Notes: generated by a model not told the origin, from the letters alone. Positions 1-6,674 are shown, counted from the first letter of the stretch. The stretch is DNA of 7,635 nucleotides from an uncultured Eubacteriales bacterium (GCA_934675045.1 CAKUPI010000083.1:1-7635), one strand, 5' to 3'. Translations and numbers: made by a program.

Positions 1-353
1 CCATTCGCCTGCGCAACGCCATCATTCCGGTGACGCAAATCGGATCGTCGCTGGCGTGGCCGCTGCTGCTTATCGGACTGCTGTTCAATTACGAATCGCT
101 CTTTGTCGCCGGCATTCTGTTTTTCATGCTGGCGGTCGTTTTTCAGCTTGTGACCCTGCCCGTCGAGTTCAACGCCTCGGCGCGCGCCATCGGCGTGCTG
201 GAAACGGGCGGGTATCTCACCCCCGAAGAGCTTCCCGGCGCGAAAAAGACGCTGTCGGCCGCCGCCATGACCTATGTGGCCGCGCTGGCCGTCTCCATCG
301 CGCAGCTTCTGCGCCTGGTGCTGATCTTCGGCGGCAACCGCCGCAACGATTGA
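1..353 (+). CDS. Membrane zinc metallopeptidase, YugP family (3' end only)
   Basis: The gene is cut by the left edge; the frame opens at base 3 and gives 116 residues before TGA at 351-353. The first visible residues are IRLRNAIIPVTQIGSS, and the ATG-like GTG at 30 is internal, not a start. Visible features are hydrophobic segments over SLAWPLLLIGLLF, then SLFVAGILFFMLAVVFQLV, and a C-terminal AALAVSIAQLLRLVLIFG. The stretch TLPVEFNASARA, followed by a GxLxxEE-GAKKTL-AAAMTYVAA pattern, is typical of the C-terminal half of the YugP-type neutral zinc metallopeptidases (Zn_peptidase_2). The HExxH zinc site would lie upstream, outside the window, so catalytic competence cannot be judged. Family function is poorly defined; these are integral membrane proteins presumed to cleave membrane-associated substrates. 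The stop shares its A with the rsmB start (TGATG), so it is the preceding gene of the same operon, as often seen in Clostridia. Confidence 0.8.
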   Translation, partial: IRLRNAIIPVTQIGSSLAWPLLLIGLLFNYESLFVAGILFFMLAVVFQLVTLPVEFNASARAIGVLETGGYLTPEELPGAKKTLSAAAMTYVAALAVSIAQLLRLVLIFGGNRRND

Positions 354-1636
354 TGGCAGGCGCGCGGGAAGCGGCGCTGCAAGGGCTGATTGCCTTTCGG
401 CGCGCGGGCGCCTGGCCCGATTTGCAGCTGAAAAAACTGTCAGCGGAGCTTTCAAGTGAGGACGCCGCCCTTGTGGCGGCTCTTACTTACGGAACACTGC
501 AAAATTTGTCGCTCATTGACTTTACCTTGCAGCAGGTCAGCAGCATGCCGCTGAAAAAGGTCATGCCGCAGGTGCTTGACGCGCTGCGGCTCGGCGTCTT
601 TCAGCTGCTGTTTCTCGATCGCATTCCGGACAGCGCGGCCGTCAACGAGACGGTCAAGCTGGTCAAAAAGCACGGCGGCGCCCGCGCGGGAGGCTACGCC
701 AACGCCGTTTTGCGCAGGCTGATCGCCCTTCGCGACGGCGGCGGGCTGCCCAAGCCGGACGGCCCGGCCGAGCGGCGGCTTTCGGTGCAGTACAGCCATC
801 CGGCGTGGTTTGTGCGCGCCATGCTCGAACGTCTGGGTGAAGAGGGGACCGAGGCGCTGCTGCGCGCCAACAACCGGCCGGCGAAAACCACGCTGCGGGT
901 CAATACGCTGAAAACCGACAGCACCGCGCTGTGCGCCCTGCTGGCGGAGCAAAACATCGACTGCCGGCCCGTCGAGGGGCTGGAAAACGCGCTCGAAGCG
1001 GAAAACATGGGCAATCCGGCCGCGCTGTGCGCTTTTCAGGAAGGGCTTTTTTACATTCAGGACGCCGCCAGCCAGCTGTGCGTGCAGGCACTCGACCCCG
1101 TGCCGGGCAGCTTTGTCATCGACATGTGCGCCGCGCCGGGCGGAAAAACCCTTTTGTGCGCGCAGCGGATGCGCAACCAGGGGCGGATTCTGGCGATGGA
1201 CATTCACCCGCACAAGGCGGAGCTTATTGAGCAGAACGCCGCCCGGTACGGCGCCGGCATCATACAGGCCATTGCGGCCGACGCTTCAAAGCCGGTGGAC
1301 AAGCTGCGCGAAAGCGCCGATTTTGTCCTGTGCGACGTGCCGTGCTCCGGCATGGGCATTATTCGAAAAAAGCCGGATATCCGCTTTAAAAAGCCGGAGG
1401 AGATTGCGGGGCTGCCCGCCGTACAAGGCGCGATACTGCGCACGGCGGCCGGCTACCTAAAGCCCGGCGGGCGGCTGGTGTATTCGACCTGCACCGTGCT
1501 GCGGCAGGAAAACGAGGACGTCGTTGCGCAGTTTGTGCGGGACGCGGCAGGATGGAAGATTGAGGACATGAAGACTCTTTGGCCCCATATCGATGGAACG
1601 GACGGATTTTTCATCGCAAGGCTGACGAGAATGTGA
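353..1636 (+). CDS. rsmB: 16S rRNA (cytosine-967-C5)-methyltransferase RsmB
   Basis: 427 residues, close to the usual length of RsmB (Sun/Fmu). By family knowledge it transfers a methyl group from SAM to C5 of C967 (E. coli numbering) in 16S rRNA, in the cytoplasm. The N-terminal ~130 residues are alpha-helical and NusB-like (RNA binding). The C-terminal half is the Rossmann methyltransferase: SAM-binding DMCAAPGGKT at 257-266, DVPCSGMG at 328-335 with the release cysteine C331, and VYSTCTV with the catalytic nucleophile C380. Both cysteines of the m5C family are present, so the enzyme should be active. ATG at 353 was chosen because it overlaps the upstream stop as TGATG and begins the NusB-like homology (MAGAREAALQ). 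The same frame stays open back to 56, but that part overlaps the metallopeptidase gene and has no family resemblance. Neighbour rlmN also modifies rRNA. Confidence 0.95.
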   Translation: MAGAREAALQGLIAFRRAGAWPDLQLKKLSAELSSEDAALVAALTYGTLQNLSLIDFTLQQVSSMPLKKVMPQVLDALRLGVFQLLFLDRIPDSAAVNETVKLVKKHGGARAGGYANAVLRRLIALRDGGGLPKPDGPAERRLSVQYSHPAWFVRAMLERLGEEGTEALLRANNRPAKTTLRVNTLKTDSTALCALLAEQNIDCRPVEGLENALEAENMGNPAALCAFQEGLFYIQDAASQLCVQALDPVPGSFVIDMCAAPGGKTLLCAQRMRNQGRILAMDIHPHKAELIEQNAARYGAGIIQAIAADASKPVDKLRESADFVLCDVPCSGMGIIRKKPDIRFKKPEEIAGLPAVQGAILRTAAGYLKPGGRLVYSTCTVLRQENEDVVAQFVRDAAGWKIEDMKTLWPHIDGTDGFFIARLTRM

Positions 1637-1643
1637 GGCTGCT

Positions 1644-2693
1644 ATGGACAATAAAGTTTGCATCAAGTCAATGCATCCGGCGGCGCTGGCCACTCTGATG
1701 GAGGAGCTGGGCCAGCCGGCCTATCGGGCGGGTCAGATTTTTCGCTGGCTCAGTCTGGGGGTTACCTCTTTTGATGAGATGACCAATATCTCCAAGGCGC
1801 TGCGCGAGCAGCTGTCGGAGCGCTGCTTCATCACAAGGCCGGAAATCCTGATGCGGCAGGAGTCCAGACGCGACGAGACGGTCAAGTACCTGTTCAAGCT
1901 GGAGGACGGAAACTGCATTGAGACCGTGCTGATGAAGTACGAGCACGGATACAGCATCTGCCTGTCGACGCAGGCCGGTTGCAAAATGGGCTGCGTGTTT
2001 TGCGCGTCCTTCGAAAAGGGGGAGACGCGCAACCTGACCCCGGCCGAGATTTACGATCAGGTGCTGTGGGCGCAAAAGGACCGGGGCGTCCGCGTCTCGA
2101 ACATCGTCCTGATGGGGACGGGCGAGCCGCTGGACAACTACGACAACGTCCTGACCTTTCTGCGCATTGTCAGCCACCCGCAGGGGCTCAACATCGGAAT
2201 GCGGCACATCTCGCTTTCCACCTGCGGGCTGGTGCCGAAAATCGACGAGCTTTGCAAGCTGAAACTGCAGCTGACCCTGTCCGTTTCGCTGCACGCGCCG
2301 ACCAATGCCATCCGCGACAAGCTGATGCCGGTGAACAAAAGCTATCCGCTGGAAAAGCTGATTCCGGCCTGCCGCCGGTATTTTGAACAGACCGGGCGGC
2401 GGATATCCTTTGAATACGCCATGATCCACAAGGTCAACGATACGCCGCAGTGCGCGGCGGCGCTGATACGGCTGCTGGCCGGTATGCAGTGCCACGTCAA
2501 CCTCATTCCGCTCAACCACGTCGAGGGCAGTCCGCTGCACCCGTCCACCCGCGACGATCTCAGAGCCTTTCAAAATGCCCTGCTGAAAAAGGGAATCGCC
2601 ACCACGGTCAGACGCAGCCTGGGCGGCGATATCGACGCTTCCTGCGGGCAGCTCCGGAAAAAGGCGGCAGCTATAAGGGAGGGAGACAAATGA
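1644..2693 (+). CDS. rlmN: Dual-specificity 23S rRNA/tRNA adenine-C2 methyltransferase RlmN
   Basis: 349 residues, normal for RlmN. It is a radical-SAM enzyme which by family knowledge methylates C2 of A2503 in 23S rRNA and of A37 in some tRNAs. The iron-sulfur motif CxxxCxxC is at C113, C117 and C120 (GCKMGCVFC). The two mechanistic cysteines are in place: C106 in CLSTQAGC and C334 in DIDASCGQL, the residue that becomes methylated during catalysis. GTGEPLDNYDNV and SLSTCGLVPKI are conserved RlmN blocks. The closely related Cfr resistance enzyme methylates C8 of the same base. The housekeeping operon context and overall RlmN-like sequence favour RlmN, though the two share the cysteines. A GAGG overlapping the rsmB stop (1635-1638) lies 5 nt before the ATG, and the intergenic gap is 7 nt. 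Confidence 0.95.
   Translation: MDNKVCIKSMHPAALATLMEELGQPAYRAGQIFRWLSLGVTSFDEMTNISKALREQLSERCFITRPEILMRQESRRDETVKYLFKLEDGNCIETVLMKYEHGYSICLSTQAGCKMGCVFCASFEKGETRNLTPAEIYDQVLWAQKDRGVRVSNIVLMGTGEPLDNYDNVLTFLRIVSHPQGLNIGMRHISLSTCGLVPKIDELCKLKLQLTLSVSLHAPTNAIRDKLMPVNKSYPLEKLIPACRRYFEQTGRRISFEYAMIHKVNDTPQCAAALIRLLAGMQCHVNLIPLNHVEGSPLHPSTRDDLRAFQNALLKKGIATTVRRSLGGDIDASCGQLRKKAAAIREGDK
2675..2683 (+). promoter_or_regulatory. Shine-Dalgarno site for the PP2C phosphatase gene
   Basis: AAGGGAGGG lies 6 nt before the ATG at 2690, inside the last codons of rlmN. It fixes the phosphatase start at 2690, although the same frame stays open much further upstream (back to 2450). The start overlaps the rlmN stop as ATGA. 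Confidence 0.8.
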
Positions 2694-3412
2694 AAGCCTG
2701 GGGCATGAGCCATGTCGGTATGGCCCGTAAACTCAACGAGGATTCTTTTCTCACCTGTATGTCGCAGGACCAGCAAAGCGGATACTTCGTCGTCTGTGAC
2801 GGCATGGGGGGCGCCAAGGCGGGCGATGTCGCCAGCAGACTGGCGACCGACACCTTTGCCGCGCATTTTGACCCGCGGCTTCCGTGCTCGCGGCTGGAGG
2901 AGGACGTCAGGGCCGCCATGCAGAGCGCCAACACACGGGTGTGGGAAATGTCGCGCAGCGACGCCGCGCTGGAGGGCATGGGAACGACGATGGTCTGCGC
3001 GGTCGTGCAGAAGGACTGCACCGTCATCGGCAACGTGGGCGACAGCCGGGCGTATCTCATCGACGACGAGGGGATTCGCCAAATCACAAGGGACCATTCT
3101 CTCGTGGGGGAAATGCTGGCGCGCGGCGAGCTGACCCCGCTCGAGGCCCAGCGGCATCCCAGCCGCAACGTCATAACGCGGGCCATCGGCGCCGACAAAA
3201 CCATTCAGTGCGACACCTTTGCCCTGCAGCCGCGGCCCGGCCAGTATGTGCTTCTGTGCAGCGACGGCCTGACCGGTGAGGTCAGCGAGCCGGAGATGTA
3301 TTACGAGGTGTACCAGTCGGATACGCCGGAGAAGGCCTGCCAGATGTTGGTTGACATTGCCAATTCGCGCGGCGGGCATGACAATATCACCGTCGTTCTG
3401 GTGTCGTTTTGA
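2690..3412 (+). CDS. prpC: PP2C-family Ser/Thr protein phosphatase (Stp/PrpC)
   Basis: 240 residues, about the size of B. subtilis PrpC (254). It is a Mg/Mn-dependent cytosolic phosphatase expected to remove phosphate from Ser/Thr residues placed by the kinase encoded next. PP2C motifs are complete: RKLNEDSF with D18, VVCDGMGG with D37 and G38, GDSRAY with D118, LCSDGLTGEV with D192, and GGHDNIT with D231 and N232. The aspartates are the metal ligands of the binuclear (and probably third) metal site, so the enzyme looks intact. No membrane segment or extra domain is seen. Its ATG overlaps the rlmN stop (ATGA) and its stop is 13 nt before prkC, so phosphatase and kinase are made together. That is the standard arrangement in Firmicutes. 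Confidence 0.95.
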   Translation: MKAWGMSHVGMARKLNEDSFLTCMSQDQQSGYFVVCDGMGGAKAGDVASRLATDTFAAHFDPRLPCSRLEEDVRAAMQSANTRVWEMSRSDAALEGMGTTMVCAVVQKDCTVIGNVGDSRAYLIDDEGIRQITRDHSLVGEMLARGELTPLEAQRHPSRNVITRAIGADKTIQCDTFALQPRPGQYVLLCSDGLTGEVSEPEMYYEVYQSDTPEKACQMLVDIANSRGGHDNITVVLVSF

Positions 3413-3425
3413 GGAGAGCTGAGCT

Positions 3426-5366
3426 ATGGACAAGCTGATAGGACAGATGCTGGATAACCGCTATGAAATCCTGGAAATTATCGGTACGGGGGGCATGGCG
3501 GTCGTTTACAAGGCAAAATGCCACCGGCTCAACCGCTACGTGGCCATTAAAGTGCTCAAAGAGGAGTTCGCGCAGGACGAGGAGTTCCGCCAGCGCTTCC
3601 ACGACGAGTCGCAGTCGGTTGCCATGCTGTCGCACCCCAACATTGTCGCGGTTTACGACGTTTCGCGAAGCGGCAGCATTGATTACATTGTGATGGAGCT
3701 GATCGAGGGCATCACCCTCAAGGAATATCTGGCCCGCCGCGGCCCGCTGTCGTGGCAGGAGGTCACCTTTTTCGCCATGCAGATCGCCAAGGCGCTGGAC
3801 CACGCGCATTCGCGCGGCATTATCCACCGGGACATCAAGCCGCAGAACATCATGCTGCTGCGCGACGGAACGCTGAAGGTCGCCGACTTCGGCATTGCGC
3901 GCCACATGGCGCAGCAAAAAACCGATAACATCAGCGAGGCCATCGGGTCGGTGCATTACGTTTCGCCCGAGCAGGCGCGCGGCAGCCATATCGACAACCG
4001 CGCCGATCTCTACTCCTTCGGCGTCGTGATGTACGAAATGCTGACCGGCCGCCTTCCCTTCGAGGGCGAGAGCGCCATTTCGGTAGCCGTGCAGCACATC
4101 AACTCCATTGCGCTGCCGCCCTCCGACTTTGTGGCCGACATTCCGCCCGCGCTGGAGGCCATTACCATGAAGGCGATGAATCCGTCCCTTGCCAGGCGTT
4201 ACGCCTCGGCGGCGCAGATGTACGCCGACCTGGAAAGCTTTAAAAACGACCCGACCTTCAAGGTGGAAATCCCCCCGGAGGAAAGCGCTTCGGCCTATGC
4301 CGAGCAGGAGGTGGACGCGACCCGCAAGCTGGCCAACCCGGGAGAAATGCGGGAGCCGCAGCACAACCGGCGCGCACATTCCGCCGCAGAGCCGGAACCG
4401 GAGGGGGAGGAAGAGCCCAAATCCTCGGTAAAGGCCACCCTGATTTTCAGCATCGTGTCGGTGGGGGTTTTTATCGTCGGCGCGCTTTACTTTATTTTGT
4501 CGGTCATCAACCCCTTTGGCGGCAGCAGCACAGAGCGTCCGAAGGCGCCCAACCTGCTCGGCCGCACGATGGAGGACATCAAGGCCGACCCTGAAATCTG
4601 GGGCGTTTACGACGTGCAGGAGGGCGAGGCGATGTACAGCGACTCGGTTCCGGCCGGCAGCATACTCTCGCAGAACCCGGTGGCGGGGCGTCCACTGGAA
4701 GAGGGACAGGCCATTGTCGTGGACATCAGCCGCGGGCCAAAGACCATTACGCTGGAAAACTACGTGGGCATGGAGTACCGGCAGGCTGAAGTGGCGCTGC
4801 GCCGTCTGGGGCTGGAGCCCATCGTGCAGACGGAAAACGACGCAGACGCGGAAAAAGACAGCGTCATTCGCACCCAGCCGGCGGCAGGCGAGAGCTTAAG
4901 CGCGGGAGACACCGTGGTGCTGGTCGTCAGCGAAGGCCCCAAGCTCAAGGACGTTGTCGTTCCCGACGTCACCGGGCTGACGCTGGCACAGGCCGAGGAA
5001 AAGCTGCGCGGCGAGGGGCTGACGCCCGGCACCGCCACCCCGGTAGACAGCAAAAAACCGGACGGTACGATTATCTTTCAGTCCATTCCCGCAAAGTCCA
5101 CCGTCAAGGAAAACACCACCGTCGATCTGCAAATCAGCCGCAACCCCGAGCCGGTCATGGTGAGCAAAACCATTACCTTTGCCATCATCCCCGCCGAGGA
5201 CGAGGTGCAGGTCGAAGTCAAGGTGGACGGGGAGACACAGTATCACGCCGTGCACCTGACCGCGGACGGTGAGATTCTGGTGCCGCTGGTCGCCGAAGAG
5301 GGAAAGCACACCATCCGCATTATTCAAAACGGCGAAACAACCTACGAGGCGAATGAAGAGTTCTGA
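3426..5366 (+). CDS. prkC: Membrane Ser/Thr protein kinase with PASTA repeats (PrkC/Stk)
   Basis: 646 residues. The cytoplasmic kinase domain spans about 10-270: glycine loop GTGGMAVVY (20-28), ATP lysine K42 in VAIK, HRDIKPQN with catalytic D136, DFG at 154-156, and GSVHYVSPEQARG closing the activation segment. An acidic, charged linker (about 275-335) leads to one transmembrane helix (about 338-361). Outside the cell are three PASTA repeats at about 373-438, 439-505 and 506-574; the third has the clearest VPDVTGL start. A C-terminal beta-rich domain of about 70 residues (577-646) follows. PASTA kinases sense peptidoglycan fragments or lipid II and regulate growth, cell wall and spore germination (family knowledge). 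The activation loop has few threonines (T166, S170, S175 are candidates). GAGGAG overlapping the upstream stop lies 9 nt before ATG 3426. Confidence 0.95.
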   Translation: MDKLIGQMLDNRYEILEIIGTGGMAVVYKAKCHRLNRYVAIKVLKEEFAQDEEFRQRFHDESQSVAMLSHPNIVAVYDVSRSGSIDYIVMELIEGITLKEYLARRGPLSWQEVTFFAMQIAKALDHAHSRGIIHRDIKPQNIMLLRDGTLKVADFGIARHMAQQKTDNISEAIGSVHYVSPEQARGSHIDNRADLYSFGVVMYEMLTGRLPFEGESAISVAVQHINSIALPPSDFVADIPPALEAITMKAMNPSLARRYASAAQMYADLESFKNDPTFKVEIPPEESASAYAEQEVDATRKLANPGEMREPQHNRRAHSAAEPEPEGEEEPKSSVKATLIFSIVSVGVFIVGALYFILSVINPFGGSSTERPKAPNLLGRTMEDIKADPEIWGVYDVQEGEAMYSDSVPAGSILSQNPVAGRPLEEGQAIVVDISRGPKTITLENYVGMEYRQAEVALRRLGLEPIVQTENDADAEKDSVIRTQPAAGESLSAGDTVVLVVSEGPKLKDVVVPDVTGLTLAQAEEKLRGEGLTPGTATPVDSKKPDGTIIFQSIPAKSTVKENTTVDLQISRNPEPVMVSKTITFAIIPAEDEVQVEVKVDGETQYHAVHLTADGEILVPLVAEEGKHTIRIIQNGETTYEANEEF

Positions 5367-6250
5367 TGGATAAGCTGCGGCAGAACGGGATGATTTTAAA
5401 AGGCATCGGCGGGTTTTATTACGTGGCTTGCGGGGAAGAGGTCGTCGAGTGCAAGGCGAGCGGACGCCTGCGCCTTGGCGACGCGCTTCCTTTGGCCGGC
5501 GACGCCGTCGAAATCGAACGGGGCGCCAAGGGCGACGGCTTTATTGTGGCCATACACCCGCGGCGAAACGCGCTGATTCGCCCGCCGGTCGCCAATGTGG
5601 ACCAGATTTTTATCGTGGCCTCCGAAGCGCCGCCGGTCACCGATCCCTACCTCATTGACAAGGTGACGGTGATCGCATTGCAGCAGGGCATCCGGCCGGT
5701 AATCGTGCTGAACAAGTCCGATTTGGTGTGCGGCCGGCCGCTGGCCCACGCTTATGAGCAGGCGGGCTTTTGCGTGCTGCGCGCCAGCGCGCTGACCGGC
5801 GAGGGCTGCGACGCGCTGGCCGCGCTCATGCATGACAAGGTTTCCTGCTTTACAGGGAACTCCGGAGTAGGGAAGTCGAGCCTGCTGAGCCGCGTCACCG
5901 GGCAGAGCCTGTCGGTGGGCGCCATCAGCGAGCGCATCGGGCGGGGAAAAAACACCACGCGCCATGTCGAGCTTCTGCCCCTGCCGCAGGGGGGGCTGGT
6001 TGCGGACACGCCGGGCTTTTCCTCGTTTGAGGTCCGGCAGATGGAGCGCATCCGAAAGGACGAGCTGCAATATCTCTTTCCGGAAATAGAGCCGCTGTTC
6101 GGGCAGTGCCGCTTTACCGGCTGCGCCCACATCAAAGAGCCGGACTGCGCCGTGCGCGCCTTGGTGCAAAGCGGCGGAATGGCGCAAAGCCGGTACGAGA
6201 GCTATGTCAAGCTGTATGAAGAGCTGCGTCAGATGAAAGACTGGCAGTGA
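5366..6250 (+). CDS. rsgA: Small ribosomal subunit biogenesis GTPase RsgA
   Basis: 294 residues, typical of RsgA (YjeQ/CpgA). It is a circularly permuted GTPase that binds late 30S particles and helps their maturation. The N-terminal ~75 residues form the OB-fold. GTPase motifs come in the diagnostic permuted order: G4 NKSD at 116-119, G1 GNSGVGKSS at 164-172, G2 with T197/T198 in GRGKNTTRH, and G3 DTPG at 214-217. The C-terminal zinc site is CRFTGCAHIKEPDC with C248, C253, H255 and C261. All signature residues are present. The start overlaps the prkC stop as TGATG, with GAAGAG 5 nt upstream. In B. subtilis this protein (CpgA) is a substrate of the neighbouring kinase and phosphatase, so the operon may link wall sensing to ribosome assembly (inference). 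It is the last gene of the operon. Confidence 0.95.
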   Translation: MDKLRQNGMILKGIGGFYYVACGEEVVECKASGRLRLGDALPLAGDAVEIERGAKGDGFIVAIHPRRNALIRPPVANVDQIFIVASEAPPVTDPYLIDKVTVIALQQGIRPVIVLNKSDLVCGRPLAHAYEQAGFCVLRASALTGEGCDALAALMHDKVSCFTGNSGVGKSSLLSRVTGQSLSVGAISERIGRGKNTTRHVELLPLPQGGLVADTPGFSSFEVRQMERIRKDELQYLFPEIEPLFGQCRFTGCAHIKEPDCAVRALVQSGGMAQSRYESYVKLYEELRQMKDWQ

Positions 6251-6251
6251 G

Positions 6252-6288
6252 AAAAACCGGGGCGTACATCGATACGCTCCGGTTTTTT
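6252..6288 (+). terminator. Intrinsic terminator of the rsmB-rsgA operon
   Basis: A 15-bp stem (6252-6266 pairing with 6273-6287, one G-T pair) closes a 6-nt loop (6267-6272) and runs into TTTTTT at 6283-6288. It begins 2 nt after the rsgA stop. The A-run on the left arm means it could also stop transcription from the opposite strand. Confidence 0.9.
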
Positions 6289-6309
6289 GCACCCTTTGCC
6301 GCGGCCGGG

Positions 6310-6317
6310 CATACGAT
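6310..6317 (+). promoter_or_regulatory. Possible sigma-E-like -10 element before the spoVM unit
   Basis: CATACGAT matches the sporulation sigma-E -10 consensus CATACANT at all defined positions but one. It lies 22 nt before the ATG at 6339. No convincing -35 (an ATA-type element) is visible 13-14 nt upstream, so this is tentative. In B. subtilis spoVM is a sigma-E gene, which is why this site was considered. Confidence 0.3.
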
Positions 6318-6338
6318 GAGAACGACAGGGTGATGCCG

Positions 6339-6473
6339 ATGAAATGCAGACGAAAGGGGCGCGGCGGGTACATGGCCTCCATGGCGGTCGGCGTGCTGAT
6401 TGCCATGCTGCTTCCGGTCTGGTGGTGCTTTTGGATTATCTGCGCGCTGATTGTACTGATCTGCCTGTGCTGA
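6339..6473 (+). CDS. Small 44-residue membrane peptide upstream of spoVM
   Basis: The 44-codon frame starts MKCRRKGRGGYMASMA and ends with TGA at 6471-6473. The N-terminus is strongly basic (K2, R4, R5, K6, R8). From about residue 12 it is almost wholly hydrophobic, with VGVLIAMLLPVWWCFW and then IICALIVLICLC, so one or two membrane passes with the basic end in the cytoplasm are expected. Four cysteines (3, 28 or so, 35 or so, and the last residues) and three tryptophans are notable. An AGGG at 6327-6330 is 8 nt before this ATG; an in-frame ATG at 6333 is too close to it and less likely. The gene ends 14 nt before spoVM and shares its terminator. I recognise no named family. A sporulation membrane role is inferred only from position. 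Confidence 0.65.
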   Translation: MKCRRKGRGGYMASMAVGVLIAMLLPVWWCFWIICALIVLICLC

Positions 6474-6474
6474 C

Positions 6475-6481
6475 GGGAGGA
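6475..6481 (+). promoter_or_regulatory. Shine-Dalgarno site that sets the spoVM start
   Basis: GGGAGGA lies 6 nt before ATG 6488 and directly after the stop of the 44-residue gene. It is the main reason to read a 21-codon gene here rather than a longer frame beginning at 6344, which has no such site. Confidence 0.8.
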
Positions 6482-6487
6482 CAACAA

Positions 6488-6553
6488 ATGAAGATTTATG
6501 TTTGGAAATCGCCCAGAATGTTTTCCGGCCTGCTGCAAAAGCTGCTCGGGTAA
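6488..6553 (+). CDS. spoVM: Stage V sporulation protein M (SpoVM), 21 residues
   Basis: The peptide opens MKIYVWKSPRMF and ends QKLLG. Against B. subtilis SpoVM (26 residues, recalled from memory) it keeps M1, K2, Y4, K7, P9, G14, L20 and G21 without gaps, with conservative R10, L15 and L16. P9 breaks the amphipathic helix and is important for recognising positive membrane curvature on the forespore. There SpoVM anchors the ATPase SpoIVA to start coat assembly and supports cortex formation (family knowledge). This copy lacks the five-residue tail (SFRKD) of the B. subtilis protein. The location fits too: in B. subtilis spoVM lies just beyond prpC-prkC-rsgA-rpe-thiN. Start is set by GGGAGGA 6 nt upstream. 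A terminator follows 7 nt after the stop. The small size means automatic gene callers may miss it. Confidence 0.88.
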   Translation: MKIYVWKSPRMFSGLLQKLLG

Positions 6554-6559
6554 AAGCAT

Positions 6560-6597
6560 CCCTCCGGGGCTTTGAGAGCTTCGGAGGGTGTTTTTTT
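6560..6597 (+). terminator. Intrinsic terminator after spoVM
   Basis: A 12-bp stem (6560-6571 with 6577-6588, including two G-T pairs) closes a 5-nt loop (TTGAG) and is followed by TG and seven Ts (6591-6597). It ends the two-gene unit. Confidence 0.9.
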
Positions 6598-6615
6598 GTT
6601 TTGCGCGCCGCGCGG

Positions 6616-6644
6616 TTATAGTTTGACAGGCTTGGACATATGCT
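6616..6644 (+). promoter_or_regulatory. Candidate sigma-E-like promoter of the 210-residue gene
   Basis: CATATGCT (6637-6644) differs from the sigma-E -10 CATAYANT at one position. TTATAGTT (6616-6623) carries the ATA core of a sigma-E -35, and the spacer is 13 nt. A start near 6650 would place the Shine-Dalgarno AAGGAGG (6661-6667) correctly. A TTGACA hexamer at 6623-6628 could instead be a sigma-A -35, but at 17 nt the -10 would be the poor TAAGGA. Tentative. Confidence 0.35.
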
Positions 6645-6674
6645 GTAAGGAACACGGACAAAGGAGGAGCACGG

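Noticed and set aside
56..352. N-terminal extension of the rsmB frame back to 56
   Set aside because: It overlaps the metallopeptidase gene in another frame, has an arginine-rich shadow composition, and RsmB homology begins at the ATG at 353.
2450..2689. N-terminal extension of the PP2C frame back to 2450
   Set aside because: It lies inside rlmN, and the strong ribosome site and PP2C length fix the start at 2690.
1644..2693. Possible Cfr-type antibiotic resistance methyltransferase
   Set aside because: Cfr shares the cysteine motifs, but this gene lies in a conserved housekeeping operon with matching composition and no mobile element nearby, which fits RlmN.
6344..6487. Longer 69-residue frame ending in the SpoVM peptide
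   Set aside because: It overlaps the 44-residue gene, lacks a ribosome site at its start, and the SpoVM family begins exactly at the ATG at 6488.
6623..6651. Sigma-A promoter based on TTGACA before the 210-residue gene
   Set aside because: At 17-nt spacing the -10 would be TAAGGA, and the closer TATGCT is only 10 nt away. It is kept only as an alternative in the promoter entry.
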